Shown here piece after piece: positions 25,766 to 34,513 of a DNA stretch of 34,513 bases. Every line of letters begins with the position of its first letter. The first letter of the stretch is position 1. Source of the DNA: Paramecium tetraurelia (taxonomy: Eukaryota; Ciliophora; Oligohymenophorea; Peniculida; Parameciidae); NCBI RefSeq assembly GCF_000165425.1, contig NW_001799053.1, positions 1 to 34,513 on the forward strand, read 5' to 3'. Position numbers and translations under genes: made by a program. Under the pieces are notes generated by a model. The model had not been told where the DNA came from and ran no database searches. It saw nothing but the letters and a program-made list of their open reading frames with translations.

Positions 25766-28700
25766 ATGCCTATTTCTATCATTTATATCTTATTCACCTT
25801 GTTTGATGCTTCAAATTGTTAATGGGAAATAAATGAAAGCTTCTTATCTAATGATGAGATATTTACAACAAGCGGCGGATCAAGCTCAGAAAATTTTTTA
25901 TTGCCTTCAAGCTAAACTTCTGCAAATTTTATCACTTGTGCATCTCCATATACAAGCTACCTTACTTTAACTAATGCATATCCATCTGCTTGGACGCCAA
26001 ATAGATGCACTATTTATGATAGGGATTGGATATCTATGGATTTATATTTTTAGGGTACATGGTCTTCTCAATATGTTTAATTTACCATTGGCACATTTTC
26101 TTATTCATATACCTACATATCCCCTGCAAATTATCTATTAACAACCGGATTTTGTGATGCTACTCCTTTTTAAGTTAGAACTTTAAATTTTACACTAGCA
26201 ATAGCAGTAGGTAGTACTTATTCTTAATTGAAATTTACATCCTCTAATACAAATGCAGGTTTAGTTTCGATTAGAAATATCTTTGTCTCAAGTGTAAAAT
26301 GTTATCCATCATGTTATTCATGCACAGGTCCAAAATACAATTAATGTACAATCTGCCATTATGGGATCCAAACAAACAATATCTGTCCACCTTGTCCATC
26401 AAATTAATACTATTAGAAGGAGTAAGGATGCAGAGATATTTGTGATGTATTCTCTCCATTATACTAGAATGGATTTTGTTAAAGTTATCCAAGTATGTAT
26501 CTTTAATTAATATTAGTTGACATTATAGAAGGTAGTTATTTTACTGATCCAATCTATGATGACATTTTCAAATGGTCATTAATATATGATCCATAACATG
26601 TTGATACAACTCCAACTGCTATTATTATCGTTAATCATGTATTAGGAGTATTAAAATATAATTCAGGAGTTTATTAATATTTTAATTCACTTTTTACATA
26701 TTCTAATCTCCCCTATTTGATTGGATTGCAAATTACAATTATGCTTTTTAATGAAATTCCAATTAATTGTGGAATATAGTTTAAGATTAACAATACTTAT
26801 TATGGATCTATTTATAAAAATGCTTCGGGAATTCAAACCCATAAATTAAAAATCTCTGAACTATTAAATTATGGAATTGAATCAACATAAATGTATTTCA
26901 CTGTGTAATATGATTTAATTTTATATATTGACATTCCAAAATATGAATTTGTATTTTAAGCAATTGGAAACTATACGTAAATATAATTTTGTAGTTTAGA
27001 GATGGCACAGCAGGATGGGGATTAAGATCAGTCTATTTTACTTCAGGATATTGCTCTGAATATTGTAAATTGTGTGAAGTATCATTTAAATGTAAGACTT
27101 GTGAAAGTGGTTACTATTTTTATAGAGATGGTACTTGCATAGGCAGTTGCTCATATCCATATTAGAGATTGAGTGGTTCTTATTGCTATGATTATGATGA
27201 TGAAACACCTTGTATCATATAATATTATATTTAGACTCTTAATATTTAGTTTAAGAATATATGGATTAAACAGGCGATCCAGAATAATATGCAAAATATA
27301 AATTAATCTCTCAAAATGGATCGAACTTTTTAAAAGGTTCAGATATCTATTATTCATATTGGTAAAAATTTAGAGTCTTTGGAGGACCTATGGTATGGGC
27401 ATAAGCTAAATTCTAAAGGGTTCATAATATAAACAATCCACATCATAGTGTTACTATTGCATTTTATATTTTATATGGACCGTCATTCCCTTCAAATGGC
27501 AAATTTATATATACAATTGAAAGTAATACACCAGTTCCAAAATCAACTGCAGGTATTTATTTAATTAATTCTGATGGCTCAAGAAAAGATTAAATATATG
27601 AAAAAGTCCTTCATAATACTAATACATTCACAATTACTTGGGAATGCTTTGGACCTAATAATGAACCAATCAAGGCATATTTGTGGATTTTATAATTATT
27701 ATATTGCTGTTCATAATTGCTAACCTTATTGCTTATAATGCTCAGATTAATCTACATGTACTTCATGGAACAGCACTTATAATTCTAATATTGTTAAATT
27801 CTCTTAAGCAGGATGCTCGAGTAATCAATATTATGATAAAGAATCTGTAAGATGTTTAACTTGTCCATCATCCTGTTTAACTTGTACATCAAAACTAGAT
27901 TGTTATAACATGTTAATCAACTTATACCTAATCTAAATTAGGATGTACTTGCACAATCCATTAATATGAAGAATCAAATTAATGTTTTAGTTGTCCTATT
28001 GAGTGTAATTAATGCTTAAGTTCTACTTACTGTATAGAATGCTTTAACTACTAATAACAGATAATTATCCTAAGGAAATTGCAATTGTATTGATGGGTAT
28101 TATCCAATTATTTCAAATCCTAAATGCTAGCTATGTCATTTATTTTGTAAAACTTGTACTGGGCCAACTTCTGATGAATGTTTAACTTGCAATGCTATTT
28201 TGAATATTGAAAAAGTAGGATCAGTGTGTAGATGTCCAGGAGGGAAGTCTTATTAATATACAACAAAAACTTGTTCATCTTGTCATTCATCATGCTCAAC
28301 TTGCTTTAGAACCACAATTGATGGCTGTTTAACATGTAATTCTACTTTAAATAGATTATTAAAAGGGCTAAAATGTGTTTGTGCACCTGGTTATTATGAA
28401 TTAAGCATTGTTTGTACAAGTATATTTAATAATCATATTATAGGTTGTCCAATTTCAGAAAATTCCTCTCTTAGCGAATGTTATAAATAATGTAATAATA
28501 ATTAATTGATTTGGCATACTATAACTTGCAGTTCTTGTGATACTGGATTTCAATTAGTTATATGGAGAATGTCAACCTATTTGTGGAGATTTATAAATAA
28601 AAGGATATGAATAATGTGAAGATAATAATACACTCCTTCATGACTTATGCTATAATTGCTAATTTTAATGTCCAGCTTAATGTGTAACTTGTGATTCATC

Positions 28701-31700
28701 AACTACTTTACCTTGTCCTGATGTTTGTGGAGATGGAATTATTACAGGAGTGGAAGAAATGTGAAGATGGTAATACCATTTAATATGATGGGCTGTTTTA
28801 ATTGTAAATATTAATGTTAACCTGCATGTACAAAGTGTATAAAAGGACAATGTTTTGAGTGTGCAACTTAGGGTTGGTATATTGATCCATAAATTACTCC
28901 TTGGTAATGTAAAGAAAAATGTGGAGATGGGTTAATGATTGGAAGTGAATAATGTGAAGATAGAAACATTGATGATACAGATGGGTGCAAAGATTGTAAG
29001 TACTTCTGCAGAATTGGTTGTTCTTCTTGTAATTATGCAACAAAGACATGCTTAAGTTGTGCACTCCCTTGGGTTTGCTCCTAACTCTTACTATTGTCAA
29101 AATGTATGTGGAGATGGCCTAGTTGCAGTAGATCCTTCTGGGTTCTACTCAGAACAATGTGATGATGGTAATACAACTGAAAATGATGGTTGCAATAGCT
29201 CTTGTTAATTTTAGTGTTAGCCAACAACTATTTGCACAAGTTGTGTAAGTAATAGATGTGAAATATGCGCTACTGGATATTAACTTTCTAGTCAAAAAAT
29301 ATGTATACCAATTTGTGGAGATTCTATTAAAGTAATTGGTGAACAATGTGAGAAATCACTTATATTGCCCTACAAAGGATGTTCTAAATTGTTAAGCGAT
29401 ATGTTTATCTTCTTGCCTCTCTTGTAGTACTACAGGACTTGGTTGTCTATAATGTAAAAGTGGTTACAATAGAATTGATTATTTATGTTATTCTATCTGT
29501 GGTGATACTATTATAACTGAAGATGAATAATGTGATGATGGCAATTTGATTATTGGGGATGGATGCCATTTCTGTTAATTTAGTTGCTAGGACTCATGTC
29601 TTAATTGTCTTTAAGGAATCTGTTATGATTGCTAAGAAGGTTATTAATTAATATAATCTAAATGTTACTCTATTTGTGGAAATGGTCTTTAGAAAAATAA
29701 TGAATAATGTGAAATTAACACTTCATTAAAGATTTATCAAAATTGTTAATCTTGTAAATTTTTTTGTGATTTGAATTGTTTCTTGTGTTAACTTGGTATA
29801 TGTTAACAATGCAATGATGGATATGAATTATCCTCAAACAAATAATATTGTGTTAAGTCTCTATAATATAGTTTTATGATTATAGAAAACTGTCGTATTT
29901 AAATTGAGAATAGTTGCATTTAATGTTAAGTGTATGCCTACTTTATAAAAGCTGTGTAAAAGTGTAAATTAAGAATAGCGCCATTGAGTTTTTGTCAATA
30001 TTAACTTTAAGTATCACCAGATCTATATTGTGGTTACTGTTTTGATTATTGCACATCTTGTAATGAAAATAATTGTGTACTATGTTAAAATGGCTATTAT
30101 TTAGATGTAAATTATTCTTGTATTTCATTTTGTGGAGATGGAACATTAGCACATGATGAAAAATGCGAAATTTAAGATCAAAATTGCTTATATTGCATGT
30201 TTGACACTCCAAAATTCTGTAAATTATATTTTGAAGATCACTGTTTTGAATGCGAACATGGTTATTATCTTAATTATTATATTAATGCTTGTGAATCTTA
30301 ATGTGGAGACGGAATAATAGTTTATGATGAAGACTGTGAAGATAATAATTATATCGAATTTGATGGTTGTTATTATTGTAATTATTCTTGTAGTTAATAA
30401 TGTATAAATTGTATCAAAGGAGTATGTTAATAATGTGAGTAAAAATATTTGCTTAGAGATGGATTTTGTTATGGTTAACAAAATGCAATTGATTTATTTC
30501 CAGAATGCTAATTTAACTTAAATGGAATGTGTTTAATTTGCGTGGAAGATTATTTATTAAATGAGTGTGGTGATTGCATTCCTAGATGTTAAGAAAGTTG
30601 TATACATTGTTATAATGGTTAATGCTTTGCTTTGCGCAGAACAATATGAACTTTATAAGGATCGATGCTTGTTAATTTAGCAATGTTAAATAGGTTTGTA
30701 TTTGAATTAAGAGTTATAAATTTGCTAATCTTCATGTGGTGATGGATATGTAACTGAATGGGAATAATGCGATGATTAAAATATGGAATAATTTGATGGT
30801 TGCTATTAGTGCAAGTATGAATGTGATGATAATTGCATCGAATGCATATAAGGCGAATGCTTTCAATGTTCTTAAGAATTTAATATAGTCGAGAATAAAT
30901 GCTTATCAAAATGTGAAGACACATGCCTGAATTGTGTTTAAGGAGGATGTTAGTTATGCAGTAGTGGATATTTCTTGAATGAATATTTCATTTGCGTAAA
31001 AATAGGATGTGAATACGATTTTAGTTGTACTTCACACTGTGGAAATGGCATATTAGAAGATATGGAATAGTGTGATGATTAGAATCTATTTAATGATGAT
31101 GGTTGTAACAATTATTGTGAATAAACTTGTGATGTTAATTGTACAAGTTGTATTGATGGTGTTTGTTTTGAATGTAAAAAAGGGTGGAAATTGGGTTTAT
31201 ACCTATGTGATCCAATTTGTGGAGACTCATTTGTTTTTGGAAATGAAGAATGCGATGACGGAAATTAGACTAATTTTGATGGGTGTTTCTAATGTAAATA
31301 CTAATGTTCTCAATATTGTGAAAATTGCTTGAATGGAATATGTCAATCTTGTTAGCCTAATTATGAATTTGATTAATTCAGTAATTCTTGCAAACCAATT
31401 CAACCCTTGCTTACAATAAATGAATAGCCGAATTGTAAAATATTAAATAATAACTAATGCATATTTTGTTAACAGGGATATCTTGATTCATTTAAAAACT
31501 TATGTATAATTGATTTTAATATGAATAAATGCCCTAAAAATTGTAGGAAATGTGTGCTTTCCAAATGTTTAGAATGTGAATTTGGATATTATGGTAACAA
31601 GTGTATGCCTAAATGTGGAGATGGTATTATTGTTTTAGAAGAGGAATGTGACGACGGAAAGGAATTCTAATTAGATACTTGTTTACATTGTAAATAACAA

Positions 31701-33838
31701 TGTCTTCAATATTGTAAGACCTGTGTTTATGGAGTTTGTACAAATTGCATTTCCGGCTTCTATTTGGATATTGTAAGTAATTCATGTAACTCTGTTTGCA
31801 ATGATAAGATACAAGCAATGGATGAAGTTTGCGATGATGGCAATGACTTGAAATATGATGGTTGTTACTAGTGTAAATATTAATGCCAAATGGAGTGTTT
31901 AGATTGCTAATTTGGAAAGTGTACATTATGTGAACCACCTTTAATACTAACAAACGATATTTGTGCATAACTAAATTTATGTGATAATTTAAAAGGATTA
32001 TATTAAGATAATAATGGTATCGATTGTTTGCCACAATGTGGAGATGGTATTGTTGCAGGCAATGAATTTTGTGATGATAAGAATGATGTTCCTTTTGATG
32101 GATGTTATGAATGCAAATTTTAATGTTCATTATAATGTCTAATATGCAACAAAGGGGAATGTTTTTAATGCTACAATGACTATACCTTATAAAATAACTA
32201 ATGTTCGTTCTATAACAATACAAGTAGCAATGGTTAAAATCCTGAATAGTTGTCATTAAATGAAGATATGGTATGCAGAGGATATGAATGTGTATATTCT
32301 AAAAAACCCAGGATGAAACTATCTTATAAAATGTAATCCTTTGCTCTATAGTATGTTGAGATTACGTTTGATTAAGAAGTCAAATTTAGAGATTAGGTTT
32401 AAAAAGGCAAAAATCTATTTAACATAAGCATTAATGACATAGATTCTCAGTATTATAATATCACAATCAATTCAATTTAAGATATCTCATTTGATCTTTA
32501 ATATGCTTAGTATTAGGTTTAAGTTGAATTATTTTTACAGCTTTCAACAAAACCAGTTCTTTTAGTTTAGTTGAATCAAGAAATTATTAATGGAAATAAT
32601 TAAACACTTTTTCAAAGTAATTAATCAATTTCTCTATAAACACCAAAAATAATGTCTGAATAATTAAAATAAGTATCTATTTATGCTTAATAATCCAATA
32701 ATGCATTTATGATTGGAGCAATATTAATTTGTATAATATCTTTAGTTTCTGGTGAAAGTTCTTTTGTTGTTGAAACCTTGAATTTATTGTAATATCAATC
32801 TTTTTTAAGATTTATTAATGTTGAGTATCCTGAAAACCTCTATATATATTTTTAAGCATAAGAATTGCTATCTATATCATCTTATTTACAACTATTTTAA
32901 ATTGATGATTATTTAAATTTAATCACAAGAAAAGAAAAATAAATTGATCTAAACGGAAAATTTTAATAATATAATGTAGAAGCTGATCTTTTTACCAATA
33001 TTTTACCGCAATTAATTTAATGTTTAGTTTTGGTAATACTACTTTATTTTGCAGAAAATCTTTATAATATACTTTTTAGATTAAGTAAATATTTGAGACA
33101 TCTTGTACATGAAAAAACATTATAATCAAAAAATTTTATATATAATGATTAATTTAATACTGGTTTGCAAAAATTGCATTCAAATCATTGATGAAAACTA
33201 AATATTTATAGAATTATGATTAAATAATATAACTCATTTACGTTAATTCATGGGATTTGATATTTAAAGTGATTTTATAACTTCATTATATTCAAATGGA
33301 CAATTTGAGAAGCATTTTAAGTACTTTCTCTGCTAGTTTAATATTATTTGCTTGCATAAGCATACTATTAAAGTCTTTTAGTTTATGTAGCGATCCACAG
33401 GAAAAAAATATTATAGAATAGCTAGACATAAAATTTATAACTTTAGATATTTCCAGAACTCTCTTTTTCCATGTCGTCTTAATACTATTCTAAGAATAAT
33501 AAATTTTGCAATTCTTACTAATATCCTTGAGTAATATAGCTTAATGTTATATAATCTACCAATATAAATAATGCTCTTATATGAATAGGATTATATTCTT
33601 GACAATTGAAGGTGTTTTAACAGTATCTAGTTTAAGTTTATTTTTATATCTAGATGTTGGTCAGCTTTATTTTTCTTATGAGAACAAAATAACCTTAGGA
33701 TTTATTCATATGGGCTTGTTAATTATGAGCCTTGGAATAGTTTTTATAAAACAATTATTTCCAAAAATATAAAAAATTTGGAAGCTAATTTGTAAATAAA
33801 GGAAAGTAAATGTTGCAAGTAGTCAATTATTTTATTGA
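25766..33838 (+). CDS. Giant cysteine-rich surface protein with CGDG repeats and a polytopic C-terminus; about ten frame breaks
   Basis: ATG 25766 opens a signal peptide (MPISIIYILFTLFDASNCQW). A lectin-like N-terminal part follows, then furin-like C-x2-C clusters. From about 28580 to 32040 there are about 14 Myxococcus-type (DUF4215-like) repeats of the form CGDG(I/L)...E-x-C-D-D-G-N...DGC-x2-C. A linker and about seven hydrophobic segments follow (for example AFMIGAILICIISLVSG, QCLVLVILLYFAENLYNI, HMGLLIMSLGIVFI), ending at TGA 33836-33838. This layout is known in ciliate families of unknown role. Introns 26977-26999 and 27212-27234 (23 nt each) are convincing. Elsewhere the frame is lost near 27689, 27908, 28073, 28561, 28758, 28793, 29067, 29389, 30632 and 33171. 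The cysteine pattern resumes each time after one base is skipped, or added at the last site. It is therefore either a young pseudogene or a badly called sequence. The longest clean stretch is about 30640-33180. Confidence 0.75.
28582..32050 (+). repeat. Tandem CGDG cysteine-rich protein repeats
   Basis: TGT-GGN-GAY/AAY-(GGN) codon blocks mark repeat starts at about 28582, 28726, 28920, 29107, 29314, 29498, 29675, 30131, 30302, 30735, 31038, 31218, 31614 and 32037. Spacing is mostly 140-240 bases, with longer gaps near 29900, 30500 and 31400 where the repeat is diverged. Each unit has an acidic EQCDDGN-type loop, then DGC-x2-C and C-x2-C-x3-G-x-C-x2-C. Units differ from each other in sequence, so the array is old at the protein level and not a recent DNA amplification. 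Confidence 0.8.
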
Positions 33839-34440
33839 GTGATGAGAGATAACTAATTTTGAATATAAGATATGGTTATCAAATAAAATTATTAATAAAG
33901 AATAAAGTATTATAAATAAAAATATATTATTATCATTAAGGCTTCTAATGTTAATAATCTATAATTCTTTTCACTTCAATTATCAATTATTTTTTTTGAT
34001 AATCTAAGGCTCTTAGAGATCCAAATCGTATTCTTTATTGCACTTCTCAATATACTATTATATGTTCTTTATCTTAGCTCAAACTTTTAGGGTTGGCCCT
34101 TTATATAAGTAGGAGATAGTCCCATTAAAATGGCTGCGCAATTTTTTTTATGACTAAAACCTCTGAAAGTAGTCATAACAAAATTGTGTGTTTGTGGAAA
34201 AAAATCGAAAAAAAAAAATCTAATATAGTCTGATTAAATTTATTTTTAAGAGAGAGAGAGAGTAAGTATTTAGAGAATTATTTTCGTTTCCATATTTAGT
34301 AAAATCCTGGGTTTGGTTTTTGGAATCACGCAAAAATAGCCCTCTTAAACCATGAACGCGAAGGCAACGAATCCCGGCTCTCCTAGAGGAAGATACCCAT
34401 CTCAATATTTTTGCTTGCTAAGTAGGTGAAGGTGCCCCCC
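33839..34440. other. Subtelomeric non-coding region
   Basis: About 600 bases between the last stop codon and the telomere with no supported gene. Contents: A/T runs, two similar short blocks around AAGGCT (33939 and 34006), an AG microsatellite, and from about 34290 a patch richer in G and C than the rest of the window (CACGC, GAACGCGAAGG, CCCGGCTC). A run of eight C (34435-34442) then touches the first telomeric GGG. Small standard-code frames here have no coding character. Confidence 0.6.
34249..34262 (+). repeat. (AG)7 microsatellite
   Basis: Seven uninterrupted AG units in the subtelomeric region, the only clear dinucleotide microsatellite noticed in the window. Confidence 0.9.
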
Positions 34441-34442
34441 CC

Positions 34443-34510
34443 GGGTTTGGGTTCTGGGTTTGGGCTTGCGGTTTGGGTTTGGGTTTGGGGTATGGGTTTG
34501 GGTTTGGGTG
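34443..34510 (+). repeat. Telomeric repeats, degenerate GGGTTT
   Basis: The window ends in repeated GGGTTT units with some variants (GGGTTC, GGGCTT, GCGGTTT, GGGGTA). The G-rich strand points toward the right edge, as expected for a right-hand chromosome end. Paramecium telomeres are made of GGGTTT and GGGGTT mixtures. Here GGGTTT dominates. The variants could be real telomerase misincorporation, an old inner telomere segment, or read errors. The final GTGAAA is not telomeric and is probably a low-quality end. Confidence 0.9.
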
Positions 34511-34513
34511 AAA

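Noticed and set aside
27901..27950. Introns starting at GTTATAAC or GTTAATC in the cysteine-rich gene
   Set aside because: The first creates TGA at the junction, the second gives the wrong frame; an extra base explains the pattern better.
29943..30481. Two minus-strand ORFs of 85-89 residues
   Set aside because: They lie opposite a clean stretch of the cysteine-rich frame and show no domain or start context.
27680..30640. Programmed +1 ribosomal frameshifting as in Euplotes
   Set aside because: The slip contexts share no codon pair and no stop codon sits regularly at the site. I keep the +1 bias as a finding but see no frameshift signal.
31627..32256. 209-residue minus-strand frame in the standard code
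   Set aside because: Antisense to the cysteine-rich repeats; rich in His, Tyr, Asn and Cys because it mirrors TGT/TAA/GAT codons. The plus frame has the CGDG pattern.
34220..34405. Minus-strand ORF of 61 residues with an Arg-rich beginning
   Set aside because: It covers the GC-richer subtelomeric patch and the AG microsatellite; no homology recognised and no coding character.
1..34513. tRNA, rRNA, CRISPR, bacterial operon signals, retained internal eliminated sequences
   Set aside because: No cloverleaf or rRNA motifs, no direct-repeat arrays and no ribosome binding sites. I found no TA-bounded insert with convincing TAYAGYNR ends interrupting a gene.

Overview
This window reads as the end of a Paramecium somatic (macronuclear) chromosome. 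TAA and TAG must be glutamine and TGA the only stop: with that code, long reading frames with recognisable families appear, while the standard code leaves only fragments. Introns are about 22-31 nt with GTA...AG ends, genes are tens of bases apart, and the right edge (34441-34513) is imperfect GGGTTT telomeric repeat.

Left part (1-21.5 kb): a compact, healthy gene neighbourhood. In order: the 3' part of an unknown secreted or membrane-anchored protein (+, 1-2010); a small unknown charged protein (-, 2027-2838); a small uncertain ORF (+, 2921-3411); a four-TM COPI-associated/TVP15-like protein (-, 3423-4083); an AGC protein kinase (+, 4099-6010); a DENND6-type DENN protein (+, 6191-7632); APC1, the scaffold subunit of the anaphase-promoting complex (+, 7665-12499); and VPS13, a bulk lipid transfer protein (-, 12581-21519). 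Several neighbours are 11-32 bp apart, including two divergent pairs whose start codons are 15 and 27 bp apart.

Middle (21.5-25.8 kb): an uncertain ORF beside VPS13, about 350-650 bp without a clear gene, then a decayed P5B-type (ATP13A-like) ATPase. Its motifs are recognisable but scattered over all three frames. A one-base deletion falls on the catalytic DKTGT site, another follows the GDGAND hinge motif, and the A-domain region appears to be missing.

Right part (25.8-33.8 kb): a very large surface-type gene with a signal peptide, about 14 CGDG/C-x-D-G-N cysteine-rich repeats (Myxococcus-type, DUF4215-like) and a polytopic membrane C-terminus of about seven segments. It has two good short introns. 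It also needs about ten single-base frame corrections that introns do not explain, nine of them extra bases between 27.7 and 30.6 kb. In contrast, 13.7 kb of VPS13 and APC1 coding sequence needs none. The last 0.6 kb is subtelomeric, with an AG microsatellite, a relatively GC-rich patch and a C-run next to the telomere.

Functionally, the left genes are housekeeping ones: membrane contact and traffic (VPS13, DENND6, COPI-associated), cell cycle (APC1) and signalling (kinase). The telomere-proximal genes look like a decaying subtelomeric zone.
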